From Streptomyces litmocidini (GTDB lineage Bacteria > Actinomycetota > Actinomycetes > Streptomycetales > Streptomycetaceae), in assembly GCF_014649755.1 (NCBI RefSeq), contig NZ_BMTQ01000008.1:124001-188000 (forward strand): DNA of 64,000 nucleotides, given 5' to 3'. A program made the position numbers and the translations under genes. A model generated the notes under the pieces. It saw only the letters and a program-made list of their open reading frames with translations, did not search any database and was not told the origin of the DNA. Shown in pieces: positions 52,401 through 60,866 of this stretch; the stretch's first letter is position 1; each line of letters begins with the position of its first letter.

Positions 52401-52877
52401 GTGAGTACATCGACTGCCAGCCCGATACTGGCCCCCGACACCGCCCGACGTGACACGGGCGCGGACACCGCGCCCTGCGCCATAGTCCTCCCTTCCTGCA
52501 CTCCGGTCGGTGACACGCTGGTCGTTCACCTGGCCGGTGAGGTCGACCACCACAGCGTCGCTCCCGTTCGCGAGATGCTCGCCGCCGCCCACGGCTTCCG
52601 CGGTCTGGTTCTGGACACCTCCCGCGTGACCTTCGCCGACTCCGGTCTCCTGGCCCTGCTGGACGGCTGGACCGGCCCTCACCGCCGCGTTCGGATGACG
52701 AACACCTCCGTCCCCGTGCGGCGTCTCCTCGATGTCGCGGCGGCTGCCGGGCGGCACCGGCCCCGCGCCGGACGCCCTGGGCGGCCGGCCGGGCCCCCGC
52801 CTCCGGCTCGGGGCGCCGGCCCCGTGCACGCCTCGCTCGCCACGGACGGCGGGACGATGCCGACGGGGCGGTCATGA
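52401..52877 (+). CDS. STAS-domain protein (anti-sigma-factor antagonist type)
   Basis: The protein has 158 residues. Residues about 30-115 form a STAS domain (DTLVVHLAGEVDHHSVAPV, GLVLDTSRVTFADSGLLALL). The Ser in the ADSGL turn is the position phosphorylated by anti-sigma kinases in the SpoIIAA/RsbV family. The last 45 residues are Pro/Gly/Arg-rich and probably disordered. Streptomyces has many such orphan antagonists, tied to stress sigma factors; no kinase or sigma gene is beside it. Confidence 0.82.
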   Translation: MSTSTASPILAPDTARRDTGADTAPCAIVLPSCTPVGDTLVVHLAGEVDHHSVAPVREMLAAAHGFRGLVLDTSRVTFADSGLLALLDGWTGPHRRVRMTNTSVPVRRLLDVAAAAGRHRPRAGRPGRPAGPPPPARGAGPVHASLATDGGTMPTGRS

Positions 52878-53155
52878 CGTTCACGGTCCTGACCGTCACG
52901 CCGATGCTGATCGCCGTCCTCCTCCTTCGCCGGGTGCCCGGCACACGGAGGCCCGGACCCGGCCGGCCCGCGTGCCGGCCCGCGGTCGGAGCACCGCGCC
53001 ACTGCCGGGAGCGGGTTCCGGGCCGGGCGGGCGGCGGACTGCTGCCGGTCGGGGGCCCACCGGGGGTCATCCACCGACAGGGCCGCAAGGCCCCGGTGGC
53101 TTGGCGCATGCCTCCATGCCGCGGCTTCGGATGGCCGGCTCACCGGTACCGGTGA
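52874..53155 (+). CDS. Doubtful small membrane-like frame
   Basis: The ATG at 52874 overlaps the STAS stop (ATGA). The first 20 residues are hydrophobic (MTFTVLTVTPMLIAVLLL) and the rest is Arg/Pro-rich low-complexity sequence ending inside a palindrome. The overlap suggests coupling, but codon quality drops after about 35 residues, so the frame may be spurious or truncated. Confidence 0.22.
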   Translation: MTFTVLTVTPMLIAVLLLRRVPGTRRPGPGRPACRPAVGAPRHCRERVPGRAGGGLLPVGGPPGVIHRQGRKAPVAWRMPPCRGFGWPAHRYR

Positions 53156-53161
53156 GCCGGC
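53134..53161. terminator. 28-bp perfect palindrome
   Basis: GCCGGCTCACCGGT is followed directly by its reverse complement. It probably forms a hairpin with a very small loop, ending plus-strand transcription from the STAS gene. I see no gene in the rest of the gap to 53518. Confidence 0.6.
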
Positions 53162-53518
53162 GCCCCCGCCACGACCGTCGGTCACGGGTGCCGGGCGTCC
53201 GCCCGGCACCCTTCCCGTCCTCACGGAAGCGGACTGCTGCCGCCGGGAGGGGGACGCGGGAGAGGCGGACGTGCCGGGTGGAGCGCCTTGCGCGTGCGGT
53301 GAGGCGGAGGGGCGTCGAGGGATCTCGGTGGTGAAGCCGCCGCCGGCCCGGCCCGGCCCGTGCCCCTCCGGCTCGGCGCGGGTTCCGCCGGACCGTTCCT
53401 TCTGGGCTTGCCCGTCGCGGCACGCACGCCCGCGACGTCACGCGAGCAGGTTCGGTGACGATCGAGACGGACGGGTACGGGCCAGGCGTCCTCGGACGGC
53501 ACGCGGCACGCCCACCGC
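53162..53518. other. Intergenic, nothing recognised
   Basis: The 357 bases between the palindrome and the LacI stop show no convincing frame, repeat or regulatory motif. Confidence 0.5.
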
Positions 53519-54559
53519 TCAGCCCCGCCGCGTCGACTCCCCCGGGACGAGCCGGGACGGCACCGTGACCGGTTCGGGTTCGGCTCCCGTCAGGCGGTCG
53601 ATGAGGACCGCCGCACAGGCCGAGCCGACCCGCCGGGGGTCGAGGCCGAGGGTGGTGAGGGCCGGCCGGGCGCCCGGCTCGGCCTCGTCCATGACGGTGA
53701 CCATGAGGTCCCCCGGGATCGAGAGGCCCAGCTCCCGGGCCGCGGCCAACACCGCTTCGCCGTACGTGCGGTTGAGGGCGTGGACGGCGTCGGGACGGGT
53801 GGCGAGGAGGCGGCGGGCGGCGTCGCGGGCGGGTTCGCCGGGGGCAGTGCGCTCGACGGCGGCCGGGAGGTGCCGGGCGGCGCACCACTCCGCGTGGGTC
53901 TGCTCGCTGTCGAGGGTGAACGAGTCGAGTTCGGATCCGCTGAGCAACCCGATCCGCCGGGCGCCCGCGTCGTGCAGATGGTCCATCACCAGCCCGATGC
54001 CGGTGACGATGTCGCTCTGCACGTAGGGGAGTCCGGCGTGTGCCGGGTCGATCGGACGGCCGTCGGTGACGACGGCGAGGCCGCGGCGCAGGGCCTCGTC
54101 GATGACGGGGTCGCCGGCGATGGGGTCGACGACGATCAGACCGTCCATGGGGATGCGGGTCCACAGGTCCGTACCGGGGCCGACGGGCACGACGACCAGG
54201 GCGTAGTCGCGGTCGACGGCCTCGACCATGGCACCGGCGGTGAAGGCCGCGTAGTAGGGCCGGTAGGTGCGCTCCCAGGGCTCGGAGCTCTGGTGGCCGG
54301 CGGCGAGGCCGATCACTCCCGTGCGACCGGAGAGCAGGACCTGGGCGGCGGGGTTGGGGCGGTAGCCGAGCTCCTCGGCGATCTGCCGCACCCGCTCGCG
54401 GGTACGGGTGCTGACCTGGCCCTTGCCGTTGAGGGCGTGCGAGACCGTGGTGATGGAGAGACCGGCCGCCCGGGCCACGTCCTTGATTCCGACGGTGCGT
54501 CCGCCTTCGGCACCGCGCCCCGCTGCGGCCGTCCGGCCGGTGTCCTCGGGCCCGTCCAT
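53519..54559 (-). CDS. LacI-family regulator, divergent from an amino-acid ABC operon
   Basis: The protein has 346 residues. The ATG at 54559 has GAGGAGGA upstream; an in-frame ATG farther up (54685) would read through the operators and is unlikely. About 25 leader residues precede the helix-turn-helix IKDVARAAGLSITTVSHALNGKG. A periplasmic-binding-like effector domain follows. It faces a polar amino-acid importer across two matching operators, so it probably represses that operon and itself. LacI proteins usually sense sugars or nucleosides, so the effector here is an open question. Confidence 0.88.
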   Translation of the reverse strand: MDGPEDTGRTAAAGRGAEGGRTVGIKDVARAAGLSITTVSHALNGKGQVSTRTRERVRQIAEELGYRPNPAAQVLLSGRTGVIGLAAGHQSSEPWERTYRPYYAAFTAGAMVEAVDRDYALVVVPVGPGTDLWTRIPMDGLIVVDPIAGDPVIDEALRRGLAVVTDGRPIDPAHAGLPYVQSDIVTGIGLVMDHLHDAGARRIGLLSGSELDSFTLDSEQTHAEWCAARHLPAAVERTAPGEPARDAARRLLATRPDAVHALNRTYGEAVLAAARELGLSIPGDLMVTVMDEAEPGARPALTTLGLDPRRVGSACAAVLIDRLTGAEPEPVTVPSRLVPGESTRRG

Positions 54560-54584
54560 CGCCGGGTCCTCCTCACCCTTGACT

Positions 54585-54600
54585 CCCAAAACCTTTTGGG
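54585..54600. promoter_or_regulatory. LacI-type operator CCCAAAACCTTTTGGG
   Basis: The seven-base arms CCCAAAA and TTTTGGG surround CC. The site lies 26 bases upstream of the LacI start and is the exact reverse complement of the second site at 54624. Confidence 0.75.
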
Positions 54601-54623
54601 TCAGCATACTCGGCATTCCGCCA

Positions 54624-54639
54624 CCCAAAAGGTTTTGGG
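54624..54639. promoter_or_regulatory. LacI-type operator CCCAAAAGGTTTTGGG
   Basis: This is the second copy, with GG in the centre and its first base 39 bases from that of the first copy. The spacing would allow two dimers to sit in the divergent promoter. It lies about 80 bases before the binding-protein start. Confidence 0.75.
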
Positions 54640-54720
54640 AATCCCCTCTCCCCTCCCCTTCTCCTTCCTCCCCCCTCTCCCCCACCCCTTTTTCGCCCTC
54701 TCCGAGCCCCGGGAGCCCCC

Positions 54721-55626
54721 GTGCGCCGTCCCCTTCCCTCCCTCCTCCGATCGCCCGCCCGCGCCACCGCCCTGCTCGCGGCCGCCGCCCTCGCCCTCAC
54801 CGCCTGTTCCTCCGCCCCCGGCGGTGACGCCACCAGCGCCGACACCAAGGCGCAGGGCAACCGCTACGGCGACTGCACGGTCAGCGGCAGGCGCGGCGAG
54901 CTGAAGCTGAAGACCGTCACCCCCGGCGCCCTCACCGTCGCCGGCGACCTGCCCTCCGCCGGATGGTGGAACGGCAACACCGTCGCCGACATCAAGAGCG
55001 GCTTCGAGTACTGCCTCGCCGCCGAGATCGCCCACCGCGCCGGCCTCGACACCCTCACCATCCGCAACGTCTCCTTCGACGCGATGGTCGCCGGCAAGGC
55101 TCGGGGCTACGACCTCGCGCTCGCCGAGGTGTCCATCACCGACGCGCGGCGCAAGGTGGTCGACTTCTCCACCCCGTACTTCGACTCCGACATCGGCGTC
55201 CTCGCCGAGCCGGGCTCCGTCACCTCCGCGAACATCCGCGGGCTGCGCCTCGGCGTCAAGCAGGCCACCTCCGGCGCGGCCTTCGTCAAAAACGAACTCA
55301 AGCCCGAGAAGCCGGTGTCCGTCTTCCCCGGCGACCCCGAGATGCTTGCCGCGCTCCAGTCCGGGCGCGTCGACGCCATCCTGACCGACACCGCGATCCT
55401 GCTCGGGCAGGCGGCGAAGTCCAAGGGCGCGCTCTCCGTCGTCGGCCAGTACGCGACCGGCGAGTCGTACGGTGCGATCCTGCCCGAGAACGGCCCCGAC
55501 GCCGCCGCCCTCGACGGCCTCCTCACCACCCTGAAGCACGACGGCACCCTCGACCGCCTCTCCCGCGAGCACCTCGCGAAGGCGTTCGGCGGCGACCCGG
55601 CCGCCATCCCCGTCTGGAGCCTGTGA
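54721..55626 (+). CDS. Polar amino-acid ABC transporter substrate-binding lipoprotein
   Basis: The protein has 301 residues and starts at GTG. The signal with lipobox ALTACSS places the Cys near residue 29. The mature part is a family-3 solute-binding protein (LTVAGDLPSAGWW, FEYCLAAEIAHRAG, VVDFSTPYFDSDIGVLA, GRVDAILTDTAILLG), the type that binds Glu, Gln, His, Arg or opines. It contains an extra Cys pair around residues 53 and 97. It leads a four-gene operon. The exact ligand cannot be read from the sequence by eye. Confidence 0.9.
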   Translation: MRRPLPSLLRSPARATALLAAAALALTACSSAPGGDATSADTKAQGNRYGDCTVSGRRGELKLKTVTPGALTVAGDLPSAGWWNGNTVADIKSGFEYCLAAEIAHRAGLDTLTIRNVSFDAMVAGKARGYDLALAEVSITDARRKVVDFSTPYFDSDIGVLAEPGSVTSANIRGLRLGVKQATSGAAFVKNELKPEKPVSVFPGDPEMLAALQSGRVDAILTDTAILLGQAAKSKGALSVVGQYATGESYGAILPENGPDAAALDGLLTTLKHDGTLDRLSREHLAKAFGGDPAAIPVWSL

Positions 55627-56735
55627 TGAGCGCCGCCACCACCACCGCCAAGCCCCCCGTCACCGCTCCCCCGCCCTCCGTCCGACTCCCGCGCGCCCTG
55701 CCGCCGGCCGCGCTCGCCGTCGCCCTGCTCGTGTGCCTGGGCGCCGCCTGGACCGCCGCGGTCCTGTGGCGGGCCGCGCCCGCCGACGGCGCCTGGTCCT
55801 GGGCGCTGCGCACCGTGGCCGTCGCCGGTGGGCTCGGCGCGCTGACGGTGCTGAAGCCGGCCGGTCAGGCGGTACGTGCGGCCGCCCGGGCCCGTGGGGC
55901 GGCCGTCGACCGCTCGCGGCTCGCCGAAGCACGCGCGGAGGCGGCCGACGCCCGCGAGTCGGCCTGGGTCACGGTGGGGGCGTCGGCAGCGGTGCTCCTG
56001 CTGACCTCGCTCACGCTCTTCCTCCTCGCCAACGACCACGCCGTCCAGGCCACGTTCTTCAGCCCCGGGGCGATCGCGTCGAGCACCGCCGACGTCACCC
56101 GCGCCTTCGGCACCAACGTGTTCATCGCCGTGGCCGCCGAGGTCCTGGTACTCGTCTGGGGTCTGCTGCTCGCCGTCGCCAAGCTGGCCCCCGGCCGCGC
56201 CGGGCGCCCGCTGCGGCTGCTCGCCACCGCGTACATCGACGTCTTCCGCGCCGTGCCGAGCATCGTCGTCATCTACCTCATCGGCTTCGGCCTGCCGCTC
56301 GCCGAGATCCCCGGACTGAGCGCCCTCACCCCCACCTGGGCGGCGGTCCTCGCGCTCACCCTCACCTACGGCGCCTACGTCGCCGAGGTGTACCGGTCCG
56401 GCATCGACTCCATCCACTGGAGCCAGACCGCGGCCGCCCGCTCGCTCGGCCTGTCCCACTCCCGCACGCTGCGGCACGTCGTCGTCCCGCAGGCGGTGCG
56501 CCGGGTGGTGCCGCCGTTGCTCAACGACTTCATCGGACTCCAGAAGGACACCGCCCTGGTCACCGTCATCGGCACCATCGACGCCTTCAACCAGGCGCGG
56601 ATCTACGCCTCCAACGACTTCAACCTCTCCTCCGTGACCGTCGTGGCCGCGCTCTTCGTCGTGATCACGATCCCGCAGACCCGGCTCGCCGACCGGCTGC
56701 TCGCCCGGTCCGGCACGGCTTCGAAGGGCGACTGA
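55626..56735 (+). CDS. Polar amino-acid ABC transporter permease
   Basis: The protein has 369 residues, and the ATG shares one base with the previous stop (TGATG). A variable N-terminal region with two extra hydrophobic stretches precedes the HisM/GlnP-type core from about residue 125 (ATAYIDVFRAVPSIVVIYLIG, the EAA-type loop SGIDSIHWSQTAAARSLGLS and VVPQAVRRVVPPLLNDFIGLQKDTAL). It is longer than usual (about 220-300 residues). A single permease gene suggests a homodimer. Confidence 0.9.
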   Translation: MSAATTTAKPPVTAPPPSVRLPRALPPAALAVALLVCLGAAWTAAVLWRAAPADGAWSWALRTVAVAGGLGALTVLKPAGQAVRAAARARGAAVDRSRLAEARAEAADARESAWVTVGASAAVLLLTSLTLFLLANDHAVQATFFSPGAIASSTADVTRAFGTNVFIAVAAEVLVLVWGLLLAVAKLAPGRAGRPLRLLATAYIDVFRAVPSIVVIYLIGFGLPLAEIPGLSALTPTWAAVLALTLTYGAYVAEVYRSGIDSIHWSQTAAARSLGLSHSRTLRHVVVPQAVRRVVPPLLNDFIGLQKDTALVTVIGTIDAFNQARIYASNDFNLSSVTVVAALFVVITIPQTRLADRLLARSGTASKGD

Positions 56736-56740
56736 GAACC

Positions 56741-57484
56741 ATGGCATTCCTCGAGATCGACGGCATACGGAAGTCCTACGGCGCCCACGAGGTGCTGCGG
56801 GGACTCGACCTGACGGTGGACCGGCATCAGGTGGTCACCCTCATCGGGGCCTCCGGCTGCGGCAAGTCCACGCTGCTGCGCTGCGTCAACGCCCTGGAGA
56901 CCATCGACGCCGGGCGGATCGTCCTCGACGGGGACCCGGTCTCCGGGCGCGGCGTCGACGTGGACCGGCTGCGCCGGGACGTCGGCATCGTCTTCCAGCA
57001 CTACAACCTCTTCCCGCACATGGACGTCCTCCACAACATCACCCTCGCGCCGACCGTCCTCGGCGTCCTGGACGAGGAGGAGGCCGAGGACCGGGCGACG
57101 GAACTGCTGCGCCGGATCGGTCTCGCCGACAAGGCGAAGGCGCTGCCCGACCGCCTGTCCGGCGGCCAGCAGCAGCGTGTCGCGATCGTCCGGGCGCTCG
57201 CGATGCGGCCCCGGCTGCTGCTCCTGGACGAGATCACCTCGGCGCTCGACCCCGAGCTGGTCGCCGAGGTCCTGAACATCGTGCGTGACCTCGCCGAGGA
57301 CGGCATGACGATGCTCCTCGCCACCCACGAGATGGGCTTCGCGAAGGAGGTGGCGCACCGGGTGTGCTTCCTCCACCAGGGCGCCGTCCTCGAACAGGGC
57401 CCGCCGGAACAGGTCTTCGGCGACCCCCGGGAAGAACGCACCAAGGCGTTCCTGCGCCGCATCGTGGAGGCGGGACGACTGTGA
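56741..57484 (+). CDS. Amino-acid ABC transporter ATP-binding protein
   Basis: The protein has 247 residues. Walker A is GASGCGKST, the signature is LSGGQQQRVAI, Walker B is LLLLDEITS and the switch His is in LLATHEM. It is a GlnQ/HisP-type ATPase, the only transporter ATPase encoded in this window. It follows the permease by five bases and overlaps the amidotransferase gene by four. Confidence 0.95.
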   Translation: MAFLEIDGIRKSYGAHEVLRGLDLTVDRHQVVTLIGASGCGKSTLLRCVNALETIDAGRIVLDGDPVSGRGVDVDRLRRDVGIVFQHYNLFPHMDVLHNITLAPTVLGVLDEEEAEDRATELLRRIGLADKAKALPDRLSGGQQQRVAIVRALAMRPRLLLLDEITSALDPELVAEVLNIVRDLAEDGMTMLLATHEMGFAKEVAHRVCFLHQGAVLEQGPPEQVFGDPREERTKAFLRRIVEAGRL

Positions 57485-58254
57485 CGCACCTGTCCGCACA
57501 CCCGGTCCTGGTGGTCCAGCACGAGGCCGACACCGGTCCCGGCCTGGTCGGCGAGCGGCTCCGCGAGGCGGGGCTCGATCTGCGGGTCCACCACCCGTGG
57601 CGGGGCGAGGAGCTGCCCGCCGACCTGTCCGGCTGGGCGGGCCTGCTCGTCCTCGGCGGCGCGCCCCACTGCGAGGACGACACCGCCGCGCCCTGGCTGC
57701 CGCGCGTCAGGGAGCTGATGCGGGAGGCCGTCGAGGCCCGCCTCCCGGTCCTGGGCATCTGCCTCGGCGGCCAGGTCCTGGCGCACGCCCTCGGCGGCCG
57801 GGTCGTCCGGCGTCCGCAGGGCCCCGAGGTCGGGGCCGTACCGCTGCGCCGACTGCCCGCCGCCGACGCCGATCCGGTGCTGGGCGCGGTGCCCGAGGGG
57901 GCGCTCGCGGCCCAGTGGCACTGGGACGAGGCCGAGTCGCTGCCCGACGGCGCGGTGCCGCTGCTGACCGGGGACGACTGCCCCCACCAGGCCTTCCGGG
58001 TCGGGCCCCGGGCGTGGGGCGTGCAGTTCCACCCGGAGGTCCTCGCGGACGCGATCGCCGACTGGGCGGAATCGGACGGACCGGCCGTACGGGCGGCCGG
58101 CGGCGACCCGGACGGTGCCGTCACCTCCGTACGGGAGGCGGAGCCCGGACTGCGCGCGGTCTGGGGCGCGATGGCCGGGGCGTGGGGCGCCGTCGTGCGG
58201 GAGGCCGCGGAGGCGGAGGGCGTCCGCGTCCCGGTGCCCGGCGTGCGCGAGTGA
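57481..58254 (+). CDS. Class-I glutamine amidotransferase-like protein
   Basis: The protein has 257 residues and starts at a GTG that overlaps the ATPase stop. The triad is visible: C94 in GICLGGQ, H184 and E186 in QFHPEV. It is a stand-alone GATase1 domain with no synthase domain. The family includes GMP-synthase-like amidases and gamma-glutamyl hydrolases. Tight coupling to an amino-acid importer suggests that it hydrolyses the imported amide or gamma-glutamyl compound. That link is inference. Confidence 0.87.
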   Translation: MTHLSAHPVLVVQHEADTGPGLVGERLREAGLDLRVHHPWRGEELPADLSGWAGLLVLGGAPHCEDDTAAPWLPRVRELMREAVEARLPVLGICLGGQVLAHALGGRVVRRPQGPEVGAVPLRRLPAADADPVLGAVPEGALAAQWHWDEAESLPDGAVPLLTGDDCPHQAFRVGPRAWGVQFHPEVLADAIADWAESDGPAVRAAGGDPDGAVTSVREAEPGLRAVWGAMAGAWGAVVREAAEAEGVRVPVPGVRE

Positions 58255-58286
58255 GGCCGTGCCCGGGGGCGCGGGAATGACGGGAC

Positions 58287-58320
58287 GGTCCGTGCGCGGG
58301 CGTTCGTGTGCGCACGGACC
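58287..58320. terminator. 11-bp stem-loop after the amidotransferase
   Basis: The arms 58287-58297 and 58310-58320 pair perfectly around a 12-base loop, 32 bases after the stop codon. It ends the amino-acid transporter operon. Confidence 0.75.
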
Positions 58321-58676
58321 GCAGGGGGGCAGGGGGGCGGTACCGCCCGCGGCCGGGGGGACCCGTCCGTCCGCCGACCACGAGTTCTCGGCGGACGGAC
58401 GTCTCCGAACGGTCCTTACGGGCCTGAGCCTTCGCGGGGCCTCTGACCCACCCGCTCACCCCCGGGATCGCTCTCCTGCACGCCGCTCTCCTGCCCCGGT
58501 TCATGGATCCGCAGGCGGGTCCGGCCCGGGCACAACCGGGCGGCTCGGCAGTGTGCAGATCATCGTGGGGATCTCCGCGAACGCTCTGGTCGTGCTGGGC
58601 GCGGCACGGGTGTCAGGGTTTCCGGCCGCCGTCCGTGTCGCGGCGCAACCGGGGCGTTACGGGGTAGGAGAGCGGC
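58321..58676. other. Intergenic, nothing recognised
   Basis: I found no supportable frame or repeat in these 356 bases. The last stretch, with GGTAGGAGAGC just ahead of 58677, is the ribosome site of the next gene. Confidence 0.5.
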
Positions 58677-59021
58677 ATGGACAGCACCTTCTGGCTCGTC
58701 GTGGCCGTGGTTCTCGTGCTCGTGGTGGCGAGTGCCGCGGCCGTTCTGCTCGTGCGCGTGTTCCGCGCCCGCAAGATGCTCCTGGACGCCGGTGTCCCCT
58801 TGCAGTCCAAGGCCCTGTTCTGGGCGGCTGTGGTCTACACGATCTCGCCGATCGACCTCGTACCGGACCCGGTCTACCTGGACGACGTCGGCGTACTGCT
58901 GGTCGCCCTGCGGGCGCTGCACGCGGCAGCCGCCAGGAGCGGGGCGAATCTCGAGAAGCGGGCCGCGGCACCGGAGGAGACCTCGGCCGACGGGTCGGCG
59001 GGGACGCCGCCGTCGCGGTGA
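58677..59021 (+). CDS. DUF1232 (YkvA-like) membrane protein
   Basis: The protein has 114 residues. One N-terminal membrane helix (FWLVVAVVLVLVVASAAAVLL) is followed by the DUF1232 signature SKALFWAAVVYTISPIDLVPDPVYLDDVGV and a hydrophilic tail. The family is widespread and its function is unknown. It is single, and converges on the PAP2 gene over a shared hairpin. Confidence 0.9.
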   Translation: MDSTFWLVVAVVLVLVVASAAAVLLVRVFRARKMLLDAGVPLQSKALFWAAVVYTISPIDLVPDPVYLDDVGVLLVALRALHAAAARSGANLEKRAAAPEETSADGSAGTPPSR

Positions 59022-59039
59022 GGCAGGACCGCCTCACCG
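59016..59039. terminator. Hairpin spanning two convergent stop codons
   Basis: CGGTGAGGC (59016-59024) and GCCTCACCG (59031-59039) pair over nine bases. The stem includes the last codons of both the DUF1232 and PAP2 genes. Confidence 0.6.
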
Positions 59040-59840
59040 GGAGTCGGGGCGGCCCACCGGCTCCGGGGAGTCCGTCACGATCTCGGGCTCCAGGCCCTCG
59101 GTGGGAACGGTGCGGGAGCGGCCGATGTCACCGCGCCACGCTTCGAAGGCGAGCGTGGTGGCGGTCACCACCGCCAGTCCCAGCAGCCAGCCCCCGACCA
59201 CGTCGCTCACCCAGTGCACTCCGAGCGCGACCCTCGTGTAGCTCACGCCGAGCACCGCCACCGCCGCCAGGATCCACGGCAGCGGCCGCCAGGCGCGCGG
59301 GACCAGGGGGAGCAGGACCAGCAGCAGGACGGCACAGGAGGTGGTGGCTGTCATGGCGTGGCCGGAGGGGAAGGAGAAGCCGGGCGCGTGGGCGACGGGG
59401 TCCGGCAGGTGCGGTCGGGCACGCTGGACCGCGTTCTTGACCAGCAGCCCCGCCAGCCCGCCGGCCGTCGCGGTGACGGCCGCCCAGGCGGCGAGACGGA
59501 ACGCCCGCCGCCACAGGAGCCACGCCACCACCCCGGCCACCAGGAGCCGCATGGTCAGCGGCCCCCACGCGACGTGCGTGAGGAAGTCGAGCACGCGCAC
59601 CCAGGCCGGACTGCCGAGTGCGGAACGGTGCAGCCGCTCGGCCACGTCCTGGTCGAGCCGGTGCAGCGGGACCCAGTGCGACTCCACCAGCACCAGGGCG
59701 AGGGAGAACGGGACGGCTGCCAGGGCGGTGAGGGCCGCGCCCGCCACCAACCGCACGCCGAAACGGGTGTCGGCCCGGCTCCGACCGATCGCGAGCCGTC
59801 CGAGACGGTGCCGCCGGGTCCGGGGGGAACGCTCGGTCAT
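59034..59840 (-). CDS. PAP2-family membrane phosphatase
   Basis: The protein has 268 residues with about six membrane helices. The three PAP2 phosphatase motifs are in order: KNAVQRARPHLPD, FPSGHAMT and TRVALGVHWVSDVVGG, with the two catalytic His residues. These enzymes remove phosphate from lipid phosphates such as phosphatidate or undecaprenyl-PP. It is the last gene of a three-gene minus-strand group, 48 bases after the YihY gene, with a GGAAAGGAA ribosome site. Confidence 0.92.
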   Translation of the reverse strand: MTERSPRTRRHRLGRLAIGRSRADTRFGVRLVAGAALTALAAVPFSLALVLVESHWVPLHRLDQDVAERLHRSALGSPAWVRVLDFLTHVAWGPLTMRLLVAGVVAWLLWRRAFRLAAWAAVTATAGGLAGLLVKNAVQRARPHLPDPVAHAPGFSFPSGHAMTATTSCAVLLLVLLPLVPRAWRPLPWILAAVAVLGVSYTRVALGVHWVSDVVGGWLLGLAVVTATTLAFEAWRGDIGRSRTVPTEGLEPEIVTDSPEPVGRPDSR

Positions 59841-59888
59841 GGTCGGTACGGTTCCTTTCCGTCGGGGGGTTCGGGAGAGCCGGTCGGC

Positions 59889-60866
59889 TCAGACCCCGGG
59901 GTCCTCGGTGATCGGCGTCGCCACCCCCGCCCGTGCGGCCTCCAGCTGGGCGGCGAAGGAAAGGCCCAGGAACAGCGCGATCGAGGTGAGGTACGACCAC
60001 AACAGCAGTGCCACGAACGCGCTCAGTGGCCCGTACACGGTGGTGAAGGAGCCTTCGGAGCCGACGTACAGGCTCAGTGCCCACGTCGCGCCCAGCCACA
60101 GCAGCAGGTGGACGGTGGCTCCGAAGGCGAGCCAGGTGTAGCCCGGTTGGGCGCGCCGGGGCGAGCGGCGGAAGACGGCACTGGTGGCGATCACCGCCAG
60201 CAGGATCCCCACGGGCCAGCGCAGCACGTCCCACGCTCGGGACGTGGCCGGCTCCAGGTGGTAGACCTCGATCAGGGCCCGGTTCAGGTCGGATCCGAGG
60301 ACGGTGACGCAGAAACTCAGTCCGAGGGGCACCCCGGCCAGGACCGCCATCACCAGCCCACGGGCGTACTTGTGGAGGAACGGCCGGTCGCGTTCCACGC
60401 CGTATATGCGGTTCGCGCCGCGTTCCACCTGGCACATGCCCGTGGTGACGTTCGCGACGGAGAACAGCAGGCCGAGCCAGAGGGCGGCCGCGCCGCCCTC
60501 CCCGGCGTGCTGCCGGCTCTCCCGCAGGGCGTCGTCCACCACGTCCTGGCTCGGACCGCTGATCCGGCGGATCGTCAGTTCGGCGATCCGCCCGATGTCC
60601 TCGGTGTGCAGCACCCCGGACAGCCCGATGACGGCGATGCCCAGCGGAAGGATCGCCAGGACGGTCTGCAGGGCGAGAGCCCGGGAGTGACTGAACCCGT
60701 CGGCGTAACGGAACCGTACGAAAGAGTCCCGTACGAGGGCCCAGCCTCCGTATCGGCGGAGCGCGGCCCACGCCTCCTCCCCCGACAGGACGTCCCCCCG
60801 CAGACGGAGTTCGGCCTCCACGGCCTCGACCTCACTGCGCTGCGGTACGCGCGTCGCGGTGCCCAC
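59889..60866 (-). CDS. YihY/BrkB-family inner-membrane protein
   Basis: The protein has 325 residues and starts at GTG. Six or so membrane helices are visible (ALALQTVLAILPLGIAVIGLSG, GLLFSVANVTTGMCQVERGANRIYGVE). The family was once called ribonuclease BN; its role is unsettled. Its first 35 bases overlap the end of the PAP2-kinase gene, so the two are tightly coupled. A second YihY gene begins at 63550. Confidence 0.88.
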   Translation of the reverse strand: MGTATRVPQRSEVEAVEAELRLRGDVLSGEEAWAALRRYGGWALVRDSFVRFRYADGFSHSRALALQTVLAILPLGIAVIGLSGVLHTEDIGRIAELTIRRISGPSQDVVDDALRESRQHAGEGGAAALWLGLLFSVANVTTGMCQVERGANRIYGVERDRPFLHKYARGLVMAVLAGVPLGLSFCVTVLGSDLNRALIEVYHLEPATSRAWDVLRWPVGILLAVIATSAVFRRSPRRAQPGYTWLAFGATVHLLLWLGATWALSLYVGSEGSFTTVYGPLSAFVALLLWSYLTSIALFLGLSFAAQLEAARAGVATPITEDPGV

